DNA of 60,000 nt from Adiantum capillus-veneris (taxonomy: Eukaryota; Streptophyta; Polypodiopsida; Polypodiales; Pteridaceae), in the NCBI GenBank assembly GCA_014529385.2, contig CM043959.1, forward strand, positions 90,552,529 through 90,612,528. The letters run 5' to 3'. Position 1 is the stretch's first letter, and each line of letters begins with the position of its first letter. Both the position numbers and the translations under genes were made by a program. Shown one piece after another: positions 23,263 to 33,424 of the stretch. Below the pieces are notes generated by a model that made no database searches, was not told the DNA's origin, and saw nothing but the letters and a program-made list of their open reading frames with translations.

Positions 23263-23638
23263 GAGAATTTTTTTTTGGTGACAGGGCATTGAATGCCCTG
23301 CCACCCATCAACCATATTGTACTTGATTCACTTTTTTAAAAAAGTGCAAGGGTAGATAATAGACCCAAAATAGTCACCCACAAGACGCATTGTTTGCAAA
23401 ATTGACAAGCGTAAAATTGACAATTGTACACATCATAGGCAAAATGAATTGATTGGCAAATGTAATAATGACAATTGTACAACATCATAGGCATAAAGAA
23501 TTGATTGGAAAAATGAACTGCGGTGACAAATGTAATAATATACATGGTTCAAAAAGACGTATAAAATCCGTCTCATGATACATAAGCTATGAGAAACCCT
23601 AAACTAATGCTATCTAGCTACGGCTAAACTGACGTCGT

Positions 23639-24894
23639 CTAGTCAGACGTCTCATCGCGTCCAAGCGGCGTATCTGTCGGATTCTGCAAAAAAAGACAAT
23701 AAGACAGCTTTCAGTAAGTATAAACATATAACGACATTTATAAAACAATACAAAAAATAGAAAAGAGTAAACCCTAATACTAACCATGCCGCCGCGAGAA
23801 CTGAGAATGTCCATCAGGGCATTTAAGCCCTTCCTGCCTGCGTACTCGCGCTTGTACGGTGTGGGATCACGTCCTGTCATCGACCACTGTCAAAACATAC
23901 AAAGATTTCATTATGTTAGAATTAAAAAACTCATAAACCCTAAACTATCGAACATAAAGAGCAATGCGAAAACACTTACAAAATCGGCCTCAAATGATGC
24001 CCATCCACCGCTCCCCAAGTGGTGCGAGCTCCCTGCCTCTACTCGCGCTCCGGCTGCATCCTTTTGTTGCTTCCACTTGTCGGGATTCTCGCGCGCTGCT
24101 TTCTTCTCATTCTTCCAATCTTTTTTGGCCAGCCAATCTGGCCTGTTCCACCCATGCTTGATTGCTTTTTGCACTTCGGAACGCTTGTGTTTGCAGTATT
24201 CGCGCATTCGAATCTTCATCAGGTCTTCATTGAAGCGCTGATCCCGTGTTGGAACGGGAAACTCATCATGAAGTGTGTTGATGACTCTGGCTTTTAAATC
24301 ACTTGGTACTTCACTCCATTTGTTTAGTATGTAGTGTCTAAATAGCTGAGAGCAAAGACCACGCATGCGCGAGATCACCTTCTTGCCGTCATCATCCATG
24401 ATGATGCCGCCGCTGAAGTCGACGAAGTAAGGCAAGCCCTCTGGCCGGTGACGCGTGAACCTGGGTGTCCCGGCAGGGGTCTCTAGCGGCGTGTCGATGG
24501 GGGTACGGACGTCAGGTGTCTCCACCGGCGTCAGGGCCCCGAAGCGAGGAGTGTCGAGTGGGGTGGCTCTTGGCAGAGTAGGTAGAGGTGTGTAGCTGCT
24601 AGGAACAGTCAGCCGCGCAAAACCTGGCGTAGATGGTGATGCTGTGGCTGGTGTGGGGGCGGGCAAAGAAGGGGAGGGTAAAGAGCCTCGTCGAACACGA
24701 GGCGGTGTGGAGGCATCGGCAGCGGAATCCCCACAACAACCGCCACCGCCACCACTAGAGCGCCGGTGTCTAGACGAGTGTGAAGATCGTCTCGTCGACA
24801 CCGAAGCTTCGGAGCGCGCCGAATGCTTTGAAAGAGAGGGAGATGCGGATGGAGTAGGAACGCACGATGATGTGCCAGAGCTATGATGCTCCAC
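23639..24894 (-). CDS. TNPA-like CACTA protein (Ptta/En/Spm plant transposase family), apparently intact
   Basis: Three exons read without a stop: 24894-23980, 23886-23785 and 23683-23639, about 353 residues. Introns have GTAAGT...CAG and GTTAGT...CAG borders, and the phases match. The first codon as given is GTG (EHHSSG follows), so the true start may lie slightly upstream. Residues 1-150 are Ser/Pro/Thr-rich with repeated TPVETP/TPLETP text. The rest is the conserved domain: LPYFVDFSGG, WSEVPSDLKARVINTLHDEF, KWKQQKDAAGAR, GSGGWASFEADF, then RDPTPYKREYAGRKGLNALM. In En/Spm systems this class of protein binds the subterminal repeats and assists transposition. It lies downstream of the transposase on the same strand. 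Confidence 0.82.
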
Positions 24895-25220
24895 GTACCA
24901 CTATCTCTGCTGCGGTGACAAAGAAGAAAGAAACTCCTCATCATCCATACCTGCATTAAAACCACGAATATTTAAACTTAATATTGAATGAATAGAGTAA
25001 ACAATGACGCAAAGACCATTAAATACAATGACGTAATGACGCATATAAATACAATGACGCAATGAATTGAGTGATAGAAGAGGCAAGTCGAAAACTCAGA
25101 ATTTTCAATCAAAAGATGTGAGCGCGAGTAGAAAAGAGCATTATACACCATGGAAGGTACTTAGAGAGCCAGAGCTTTTACAACACGGAGTAAAATTGTT
25201 CAAATACAATATTTGTGGCT

Positions 25221-28200
25221 TTAAGAGATCTCTCTCTCATCCTCGCATAACTCAGCATAACTTCCTATATCTATATAGAGCTCTCCGTTTAAACACATAT
25301 CCTCTGTTTCATTTTGTAGCTCCTCTGCATGCACCCCATATAGAGTAGTAGCATCTTGATGCTCGTCTGGCACCACCGCAGCGGCTTCTGATTGAGCATC
25401 TTCTCTGATCTCCTCCATTGATGCCGTTGTGATTGGCACATGGTAACCTTCATACGTCCTTGCACTACGAGGGGCTACCTCTATGACGTACCACCAGTTT
25501 GATGTAGACTTTGTAGGATGAAATATTACCTGCCAGAGCCACATAACTTACATGAGAGCTTTCAAGCACATAACTTGTAAAAGGGGGATGTTAACTATTT
25601 ACATACTTACTTGTTCACAATGCTCGGGTAGTACGAAAGTGTCTCTTAGGTCAGTCCATTTCTTAGTAGAATCCACCTCAAGAAAACCAGACTCTCCTCT
25701 ACGCACAGTAGCGTTGCGACCCTCCATGATTATCTTGAACCATTGCACGTCGAACAAGTCGACAAAAAATCCTCTGTAATCGATCCTCAAAATCTCTTGT
25801 AGCGTGCCGAAGTAAGTGAGTTCCGCCACCACAGGATCTACATCAGAGGAACGTCGTCGACTAGATTGTTCAAATTTTGCCATGATTCCACAATCTTGAG
25901 TAAAATGCTTTCTGTCGATCCGTTCCACCCTAAAATGTTGAACTTTACACCATGCTGTTGTGTATGACTTATACTACAACGAACAAAGATTATGAGTGGC
26001 CGTTCAAATGTTTAGAAATAAAGTCACTAGCTAGTCGTACATTGCAAACTTACCTTGGTTGCGCAACCCCGAGAGTACTCCCACTCTTCCTCAGTCACTT
26101 CGTCACCGCATTGTTGTGCGCTTTTCAATTGGTTGTGCAACCATCTTAAGCTCATGAATGTTGGTAGGCTCTCCAGGCTCATCATCTATCGTTCGCCATA
26201 GCGTGTCCCGGGCTTTATCAAATCCATCTAGCCACTCTCCAATGTACACTAGGGACTCTGATACCAACCAACCTTCTGCCATGCTACTCTCCGGACGTGC
26301 CTTTTGACGCACATATCCCTTAAGCGTTTTCATGAAACGTTCTAAGAAGAACATCCATCTAGAATGAACTGTGCCAGCTATTTCCACCTCATCAACTATG
26401 TGAACAAGAAGATGCACCTGAATGGTTAGCATGGTAGTAGGAAAATGTTTCTCAAACATGCACACAAGCTCCGCAGCATTTAGTTTGGCGAATGGTATGG
26501 AGTCTACGTTGATCTCCATTTGTGAGATCCATTGCACCAGCTTTGCAAGTTTGTAGATTGTGTTACGGATGTCGAGAGACAAACATCCCTCAATGGCAAC
26601 CGGTAAAATAAACTGTAAAGTATGTGCAGCAATGATATTAAAGTCCACATTTTATGCAATGATAATAAAGTCCACTATGAATGTACCTGACAAATTTTAT
26701 GCCAATCATGTGACTTCAAACCGGTAAGCTTTCCTTCTTTAGTAAAACACGTTCGGAGCAAGTGCATTACGCCAGTGGGGGTCCACAAAGATCGAATGAT
26801 CTCTTTTACTTTGCGTTCTTGGGCTCCTGTGAAAATCCATGGTGCTTTAGGGAGTTTTATCGATCCATCAGACGCTGTTTGTGGCCAATATTGCTCCATA
26901 CGATCCACATTTCTAAGGTCAACTCTGGCTCCCAAAGTATCTTTCTTGCCGGTCAGATGGTCCCATAGTAGATTACCCACATTCTTGAATATGTGCATTG
27001 GATCGAGCAAGTGATTGATCATGAGTCGGGGCCAGTATGGTAACTCGTACCATAGAGATAGTCTCTTCATCCCTGGAGGCAATCCGTCATCGCACATCTC
27101 CTTCTGCTCTAACCATGCTTGTGCAGACATCTTTGGTGGCTCTCTTCCCAAAAAGCCGTCGCGTAACACATGATTCTCTGGAAGATACGCTTGATGACCT
27201 TCGTAGATTTGCTTCTTCAGTGAGGGCGCCCTACGTGCATTTAGTCTAGGTCCACATGTGACACATGCTTTGTATCCGCTTGTTTGAAGCCCTGCATGTA
27301 TACACATGATAATAGATCAACTATGGAAAAAAACAAGATTTACAGTGTCTGAGTGAGGAGTGTCAATAGATCACCTGAGCATTCTGTTAGCCCGGGATAG
27401 TCATGCATGGTCCACATTAGAATGACTCTGATCAAAGAATTCCGTCGTCCTGTGTGTCGGCTCATATCCTCCACCTCTATGCCAATCCACAATTGTTGTA
27501 GCTCTTCCAATAGTGGACGAAGATACATATCCATATTCTCCACTTTATATCGCCCTGGCTCAATCAAGCTTAGCCATAGGTGCCCCTTCTTTGTAGTCAA
27601 CCACGGGGGAATTTTGTAGTTGACGATGACAACAGGCCATACACTATAAGATGTTGATCTTTGACCAAATGGGTTTACGCCATCCATAGCCAGGCCTAAG
27701 CGCAAATTTCGAGCTTCCCTGGCAAAATCTGACCATGTTCCATCTATATGTTTCCAGGCTGCGCAATCTGCAGGAATTCATAGCACACCATCCAAAGATT
27801 TATTCTCCTCATGCCATGATGCTAGGGCGGCCATGGACTTAAATTCGAAGAAATGCTTGATGCGAGGAAGCAGAGGAAAATGTCGCAAAACCTTTTGTGG
27901 AATTTTTGTCCCGTGGAGATCTACTCGATATGTTTCGGAATCACTTTTCGGAAACTTGTCCATGTCTATGTATTCCCCTCTGAAAAGAATGCAGTCATTA
28001 GGACAAGCGTGGATAGAATTGTAATCCCTCCCCAAGTGTCGCAAAATCTTTCTTGCTTCATCTCGGGAATCTGGCATCACATTGTCAGCTGGTAGTATGT
28101 GCTCTTTAAGCAATCTACACAACATAAAAATACGATACAGTCGTGTAAAAATCTATCAGATCATTATACATTTAGAGTTTTATTAAAGTAAACTAATTGT

Positions 28201-28743
28201 AATAGATCACCTAAAAAGCGCTATGATGCTAGTGTCACTCCATCCAAACTTTGCCTGCATGTTGAGAAGAACCAGGAGTGCTTTCAATCTAGACATACGT
28301 GCTCCATTATACAATAGCGTATCGGCTTCACTTTTCATATCATCATAGATAAGCCTTTCTGAATCCATGATCGTCTCGATCATTTCATCAATCTCGGGCT
28401 CAAACATTGCCTTGTTGGGAATGTGCTCTGCATGATCATCCCCCGAGCTGTCAGAGGCTACATCTTGTGGCCTCACATATGTTGCTTGACCAAAGCGCCT
28501 GCGAACACGTCTATTGGGTTGCAAGATTGCTGCTTGTTGGCCAGCGTCAGAGTCCGACGAGTTATAATTGGCAACAACTCGATCTATAATAGATGGATCA
28601 AACTCACCAAATTCGCGAACGTGCTGCAAAGAAACACGTCTTGTCCGTCGCACAGCATGCTTGCATTGATTACAAGGACATAAGACCCTCGTTGAGAGAT
28701 AGGTGTTTCGGTTGGACGGTCCCACATCCTCGTCACTACTCAT
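25221..28743 (-). pseudogene. TNP2-type (TNPD) CACTA transposase, six exons, two lesions
   Basis: Exons, each with GT/AG borders: 28743-28211, 28114-27375, 27291-26687, 26612-26054, 25973-25611 and 25529-25221. Exon 1 starts at ATG with MSSDEDVGPS. Exon 2 has HACPNDCILFRGEY and LRLGLAMDGVNPFG, the Transposase_21 signature. Exon 3 has KACVTCGPRL and HLLDPMHIFKNVGN. Exon 4 matches the DUF4218 region (EGCLSLDIRNTIYKLAKLVQ), and exons 5-6 match DUF4216 (YFGTLQEILRIDYRGFFV). An in-frame TGA lies at 27778-27780, and exon 4 is one base out of phase, with the register changing near 26110-26140. Otherwise everything joins in frame. Transposase would cut at the CACTA ends. Two lesions make it inactive unless bypassed. 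Confidence 0.88.
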
Positions 28744-28808
28744 AATGAGGATAAAAATCTTATAACCTGGACAACAAATTTAATATTCTATTGGCATTCT
28801 TCGTCTTA

Positions 28809-28845
<37 letters not shown>

Positions 28846-29099
28846 CGCACATTCTCTAATCATGTCCAATCCCCGCACACCTCGGTCTAGAGGTGCACGG
28901 AGATCAGAACGACTGGGTTATAATCTCGTCTTTATTGGTCAATACCTATATTTGTGGGTACAAGAAATCTACAGACCCACGTCTACATGATACTGCATGT
29001 AGTGGAAAAAACCCCTTTGCCTCTTCTCTAGCTGTAGCACTTCACAACATCTTAACATCTTTTCACAGTAGATCTTTTCATTGTTCGTCTAACTCTAAA

Positions 29100-29275
29100 C
29101 CCTAAACTGTAAGTAATTCTTGCGTGGACTCGATCTAACGTAAATAAGTGTAAATCTAAATAAACGTAAATCTAACTAAAAATAAATTTAAATCTAATTT
29201 AACGTAAGTCTACATCTAACCTAATCTTTAACGTCTTTTGGGATAGTTTCCTACGACGTTAAAACTCTCTTCTTC

Positions 29276-29313
<38 letters not shown>

Positions 29314-29444
29314 ACCTAAATAAACCTAAGTCTAATCTAATATAGCATAAATCTAAATCTAACGTAAATTATGTTATATTAAAAACAAAGAACTAAACTA
29401 ACAGGGATTATAAGAACCTTAAAACTGATTTAACACATAATTTT
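29100..29444. repeat. degenerate AAATCTAAC/GTAAATCTAA repeats with a (GT)n run
   Basis: Irregular tandem copies of TAAATCTAA and TAAACCTAA-type words, interrupted by (TG)n at about 29278-29308. The same words return at 29806-29945. They resemble degenerate telomere-like words but are too irregular to be a telomere array. 29231-29308 is also a partial copy of the SINE-like unit (CCTACGACGTTAAAACTCTC). Confidence 0.65.
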
Positions 29445-29806
29445 TCACATAACTCGGCAAGAGTTGGAATTATCATCACTAAAGATGTGAGAGTTAACTT
29501 CCGGCGGTGACGCTGCCTCATCTCCATCCACATCTGACGATAGCAATTGGCCCTTTGGACCGTTCTTGCTCTTGTTACTAACTTTGAAGTTGCTGTTGAA
29601 TGACTAGAGGTTGTCTAGATAGTCATTGTCGGGGATGTAGTGACTCTTGCCGCCCTGAAGATCCACCTTCTTCCCTATCTTCTGAGGACATTTCACCAGT
29701 ACTTTTGGATCGACGGAGCCCACCATGAGTGAAGGCAGAAATACCCTATATTCCATTGAGGGCTTTCTTCACCCGCTTCATGCAGGCATCGTAGTCTATG
29801 GAGACC
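29445..29806 (-). pseudogene. captured heavy-metal-associated isoprenylated plant protein (HIPP) fragment
   Basis: The minus strand from 29806 reads VSIDYDACMKRVKKALNGI, the first half of an HMA domain, whose first Cys of the metal site has become Tyr. After a stop and a frame change, it reads VGSVDPKVLVKCPQKIGKK and VDLQGGKSHYIPDNDYLDNL. One more stop is followed by an open tail ending FSDDNSNSCRVM and TGA (29445-29447). CRVM is a CaaX prenylation box, exactly what HIPPs end with. HIPPs bind heavy metals and attach to membranes through a farnesyl group. The fragment lies upstream of the transposase on the same strand, inside the CACTA ends, so it is transduplicated host sequence. At least three lesions make it a pseudogene. 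Confidence 0.75.
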
Positions 29807-29948
29807 TAAATCTAATATAATATAACGTAAATCTAAATCTAGCGTAAATAAACGTAAATCTAACTAAAAATAAACATAAATCTAATCTAATTTAGCTTAA
29901 ATAAACCTAAATCTAATTTAACATAAGTCTACATCTAAACTAATCTTT
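29806..29948. repeat. AAATCTAA-type degenerate repeats, second block
   Basis: Same word family as 29100-29444 (TAAATCTAATNTAACGTAAAT), flanking the HIPP fragment on its other side. The capture is thus bracketed by related repeats. Confidence 0.6.
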
Positions 29949-30190
29949 AACGTCTTTTAGGATAGTTTCATACGACGTTATAACTCTCTTCTTCTTGTGT
30001 GTGTGCACGTGTGTGGATGTGTGTGCCAATAAAAAGAGATAAATAGTATAACCTTTCTATCACCCATGCCAAGTATGATAGATTGGTTATGCCATTTCCC
30101 TCTTGAATAATAGGTCTTGAGTTCAACTCCTAGTCGGCTAGATCTTTAGGTCTTTTAATTTTAATTAGTTTCATACGACGTTAAATTAGT
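29949..30190 (+). repeat. SINE-like unit inside the CACTA element
   Basis: Contains GATAGATTGGTTATGCC (A-box-like) and TTGAGTTCAACTCC (B-box-like), about 45 bp apart, with a GTGTGT-rich segment before them and CATACGACGTTA words on both sides. It matches, in reverse complement, the three tandem units at 31143-31608. Likely a tRNA-derived SINE or a polymerase III-like repeat; the assignment is inference. Confidence 0.55.
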
Positions 30191-30195
30191 TTCTC

Positions 30196-30419
30196 TCTCT
30201 TTCTCTCTCAATGTGTGTGCGTTTTTTTGTTTATGCATGTTTTCTCTCTCTTTTCCTCTCTCAATGTGTGCGTTTTTTGTTTATGCATGTTCTCTCTCTT
30301 TTCCTCTCTCAATGTGTGCGTTTTTTGTTTATGCATGCTCTCTCTCTCTTTTCCTCTCTCAATGTGTGTGTGCATTCTTTGTTTATGTATGTGTGTGTGC
30401 GTTTTTGTTTATGTTTGTA

Positions 30420-30420
<1 letters not shown>
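30196..30420. repeat. minisatellite, about 50 bp unit, four copies
   Basis: Units of about 45-55 bp built from TTTTCCTCTCTCAATGTGTG and CGTTTTTTGTTTATGCATG. The short Cys/Phe-rich open frames here are products of the repeat, not genes. Confidence 0.85.
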
Positions 30421-30425
<5 letters not shown>

Positions 30426-30475
<50 letters not shown>

Positions 30476-30481
30476 AACACC

Positions 30482-30517
<36 letters not shown>

Positions 30518-30587
30518 GAGAGAGAAAGAGGGAAAGGGAACATGAGAGTGAGGAGAGGGAAGGAGCATACCTGGCTCTCCTTCCTCT

Positions 30588-30623
<36 letters not shown>

Positions 30624-30660
30624 AGAAGAAAGAGAGAGAGAGAGAGAGGGAGAGCGTTAC
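30426..30660. repeat. clustered (TC)n, (GT)n, (GA)n microsatellites
   Basis: TC run 30426-30472, GT runs near 30482-30500 and 30593-30620, GA runs near 30501-30520 and 30628-30650. Confidence 0.9.
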
Positions 30661-30673
30661 CTGCTCCTTGCTT

Positions 30674-30720
30674 GAGGGCGCCAAAAAACTCAGATTTGAG
30701 ATCTGAGTTTTTGGGCGCTC
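30674..30720. repeat. hairpin near the right end of the CACTA element
   Basis: AAAACTCAGAT and ATCTGAGTTTT face each other across TTGAG, with GAGGGCGCC/GGGCGCTC extending the arms to about 20 bp (one base bulged). Confidence 0.8.
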
Positions 30721-30742
30721 TCTGTTATTTTTTTTAACCTAG

Positions 30743-30839
30743 CCGGCGTCGCTATGAGCGTCGCAAATTTACAAGTAAATTTGCGACGCTCATAGCGACG
30801 CCGGGAAAAAAAAAAATTGAGCGTCGCTAATATGAATAG
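30743..30839. repeat. right subterminal region of the CACTA element with a 62 bp palindrome
   Basis: 30743-30772 and 30775-30804 are perfect 30 bp inverted copies separated by AA, beginning CCGGCGTCGCTATGAGCGTC. A further GCGTCGCTAA follows an A-rich run. These are the same CGTCGCT words as the left subterminal array. Confidence 0.92.
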
Positions 30840-30854
30840 CCTCTTGTAGTGTTT

Positions 30855-31142
30855 GTTGAAACTTGCTCGTTGTCAAGCTCAAGATTGGTATAAGAAGTAT
30901 GCTAATGAGAAACATCATCACATTACCTTCATGGAGGGTGAAGAGGTATTCTAACATATCCCAAAACATTCAAAAAGTCTGAAAATTGGTCATACACCTA
31001 ACTTATCTCCTAGATATTATGGACCACTTAAAATACTCAAGCAATATGGTGATATTGCCTACAAACTTCTTTTACCTTCACACTCACATGCTCATCCAAT
31101 TTTCCATGCAAGCTGTTTAAGAAAACATTTACATGGAGATGA
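30855..31142 (+). pseudogene. fragment D: Ty3/gypsy integrase C-terminal part, after the CACTA insertion
   Basis: Continues the frame of 22800-23023: CQAQDWYKKYANEKHHHITF, then after a stop LSPRYYGPLKILKQYGDIAY and HPIFHASCLRKHLHGDDT. This is the usual end of a gypsy integrase, with the GPF/Y-like module YYGP. It stops where the SINE-like tandem units begin. No LTR of this element is present in the window. Confidence 0.85.
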
Positions 31143-31506
31143 CACACACCCAAGAAGAAGAGAGTTTTAATGTCGTAGGAAACTATCCCAAGAGACCTTA
31201 AAGACCTAGCCGACGAGGAGTTGAACTCAAGACCAACTATTCAAGAGGGAAATGGCATAACCAATCTACCACACTTGGGTGATAGAAAGGTTATACCATT
31301 TTCCTCTTTTTATTAGCACACACACACACCCACACACACACCCGAGAAGAAGAGAGTTTTAACATCGTAGGAAACTATCCCAAGAGACCTTAAAGATCTA
31401 GTCGACGAGGAGTTGAACTCAAGCCCAGTCATTCAAGAGGGAAATGGCATGACCAATCTACCACACTTGGGTGATAGAAAGGTTATACCATTTTCCTCTT
31501 TTTATT

Positions 31507-31547
<41 letters not shown>

Positions 31548-31608
31548 CGGAGAAGAAGAGAGTTTTAACGTCGTAGGAAAATATCCCAAGAGACCTTAAA
31601 GATCTAGC
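31143..31608 (-). repeat. tandem SINE-like units (three copies, last truncated)
   Basis: Unit starts (TTTTAAYRTCGTAGGAAA) are at about 31164, 31357 and 31563, spaced 192-208 bp. Each full unit has, on the minus strand, GTGGTAGATTGGTTATGCCA (A-box-like) and GAGTTCAACTCC (B-box-like), and is separated by a (CA)n run. The third copy ends at GATCTAGC and is replaced by (TG)n. The same sequence is inside the CACTA element in opposite orientation. No open frame. Confidence 0.75.

Positions 31609-31660
<52 letters not shown>
31609..31660. repeat. (TG)n(AG)n microsatellite
   Basis: TG run passing into AG run, between the tandem units and the LTR of fragment B. Confidence 0.9.
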
Positions 31661-31661
<1 letters not shown>

Positions 31662-32038
31662 TGATGAATTAAAATGATATATTTACATCTTCAAAAGGCC
31701 AAAGTGACCTATGAGGCCAAAAATTTACATGTGGTGAATTTGAATGAGACTATAATGACACTTGAATTGGGATGATAATTGGAAATGAAGAATACTAAAA
31801 TTGGCTAAGAGTGTTTGTCACAAGTGGTGCAAGAAGTAGACAAGCCAAACGAAAGAGAGCAGTAGAGCCCGCAAAATGATGTGGGGGCTCCTATTCATAG
31901 CCCTCCAAGTGTGGTATGCTGACCTTTGTGCATTGTCAATTACTGTGGTAGCTTTTTGTTGTAATTGTTGGGTTGTTACTGTAGTTGTTGCTAACCTTCA
32001 CAATTGTCTTTGCTAGGGGCAGTTTCCCACCTTCTACA
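31662..32038 (-). repeat. 3' LTR of fragment B
   Basis: Begins near TGATGAATTAAAATG and ends CCACCTTCTACA. TTCTACA plus the following TTTTCTCCCCTTTCTTGAAT mirrors element A. The left limit beside the microsatellite is approximate. Confidence 0.65.
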
Positions 32039-32476
32039 TTTTCTCCCCTTTCTTGAATTTATGATGTCCTTATGATTTTGAGCTATCCGATGTCCATCCA
32101 ATGGACCTACTTCTTGCTGGAACTGGCTTTCTTTGAGGTCTACATTGGATTGGAATTGACATTATCTTTCTTCATTAAGCAATAAATTGCATGATGCTCC
32201 AGCTGCTCTTTTTTTATGGTAGTCATTTCATGCTCATGCGGCATGAGGGGATTCCATGTTTAGGTATTTGGATCATAAAGTGTTCTTCTTCCCTTGGTCC
32301 TTCGGGCCCTAGCCAATTTATGGCAATGAGAAGCAGTTTGTATCCAGCCTTGGGGCAGTGGTTGATTACACCTAATTCTAGCTTCGAATAGTATTTCTGC
32401 CATTTCACTCTACTATTATCCAAAAGCTGCTTTATCTAAAATTTGCTTCTCTAGGATCTCTGAGGATTCTATTGTT

Positions 32477-32586
32477 TTTTTTTGTCATAAAGGGCGAGAG
32501 CAGATTTATATTTAAGAAAGAGCGTGATTACAAAAAACTACCGCAAAGGGTATGGTTCGGTCAATAGTTACAAAAACTACAAAAAC
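32477..32586 (-). mobile_element. short non-LTR (LINE/SINE 3'-end) insertion in fragment B
   Basis: 110 bp with a poly(T) start (poly(A) tail on the minus strand) and perfect 9 bp flanking repeats TCTATTGTT at 32468-32476 and 32587-32595. Short length and tail suggest a 5'-truncated LINE or a SINE. The flanking repeat overlaps the T-run, so its exact length may vary by a base or two. Confidence 0.7.
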
Positions 32587-32756
32587 TCTATTGTTAACTA
32601 CAATAACTAATTTGTTATCTTAATTAATCCTCTGACTTGAACTTGGCATTGCCCCATGCAAAGTTGAAAGTATTGAATGGATGCTAGTAGATCTTTTGCC
32701 TAGTCTCTTTCACAAGAAGTTTTGGACAAATTCTCACAATAACCTTAACATCACAG

Positions 32757-32844
32757 CATCATGAGCTTCTGGGGGGCCGGCGGTCGGCTGCCCCCAATCG
32801 TACCTAGCTAGGTATGCGGAGCCTTCGAGCGGAAGCTCATGATG
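32757..32844. repeat. foldback of 13 bp arms with GC-rich loop
   Basis: CATCATGAGCTTC (32757-32769) and GAAGCTCATGATG (32832-32844) are perfect inverses around a 62 bp GC-rich loop. The surrounding extra-ORF sequence of family A resumes outside, so this is inserted material, possibly a tiny MITE. Confidence 0.6.
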
Positions 32845-33424
32845 TCTCGATCCATTGTATGAAAAACACTGGAAAAGACTCTGTTTTCCTACAAGAGAAA
32901 ATTTCTAAATCTTCTTGTGTTTTCATGCATCATCAGTTAACTGCTGCCAAGCCTTCCAAGCTGTGGTTGCTTGATTCATCGACAATTTGTACATAGGTCA
33001 ATTGATCTGCTGGTTCAGTGTGACTTGGATAAAGTGCCAAAAAGAACCTTGGCATACATGAGTACTGGAGATAGGCACGAACTCAAGAAAATTTCAAAAT
33101 GATCTAATTTTCTTATTCATCATATTTCTCATAAATTAAGTAAGCTAGAACAATTGTCTCAATGTCACTGCCTGTTCTCCTATAGTCATACATGTCTGGC
33201 ACCCTCTGCTCCTACTGGCTTGATCTTTGATTATTGCTTGGAGTCTTTGGTTGAGGACTACTTGAGCAATCTGTATTTTCACCAATACTACCTTGATCTG
33301 CGTTCTGATTTTTGCCATGCATTTGTAAGTGGTTTTGTTACCCCACATCATATCTAGCTCTAGTCCTACAGACTTCAAATCCACCGTTGTTCTCCTTTCA
33401 AGGAAAGGATTTACTGCTTTGTCA

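Larger units (their letters stand above)
23024..30851 (-). mobile_element. complete CACTA (En/Spm) DNA transposon
   Basis: The termini are perfect 12 bp inverted repeats, CACTACAAGAGG at 23024-23035 and CCTCTTGTAGTG at 30840-30851, flanked by a 3 bp TTT target duplication (23021-23023 and 30852-30854). Both are diagnostic of the superfamily. Subterminal regions are rich in AGCGACG/CGTCGCT motifs. Inside, on the minus strand, are a TNP2-type transposase pseudogene, a TNPA-like gene and a captured HIPP remnant, plus repeats near the right end. Length 7,828 bp. The gypsy reading frame of fragment D is unbroken across the insertion once one TTT copy is discounted, so this insertion is younger than D. 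Confidence 0.96.
32039..33420 (-). pseudogene. extra coding region of fragment B (family A trait)
   Basis: Minus-strand pieces match the tail of the extra region of A: text around YYSKLELGVINHCPKAGYKL with INWLGPEGPREEEHF (32400-32280, partly shifted against the LARCRLTKGRRTLYD of A) and KIQIAQVVLNQRLQAIIKDQ (33300-33240), against MQIAKGVLDQRVQAVIKDQ in A (8735-8680). Two insertions and several stops break it. Its presence in a second, diverged copy shows the region is an original part of the family. Confidence 0.6.

Noticed and set aside
24603-24965. Minus-strand and plus-strand frames overlapping the TNPA-like exon 1
   Set aside because: Shadows of the GC-rich Ser/Pro/Thr coding sequence.
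29100-29945. Telomere-like TAAACCTAA words
   Set aside because: The word is variable (TAAATCTAAC, TAAACCTAA) and lacks the regular TTTAGGG/CCCTAAA array; more likely a degenerate local repeat.
30211-30706. Overlapping open frames of 90-160 residues rich in Ser, Leu, Phe, Cys
   Set aside because: They are translations of the minisatellite and of TC/GT/GA tracts; all frames stay open because of the repeats.
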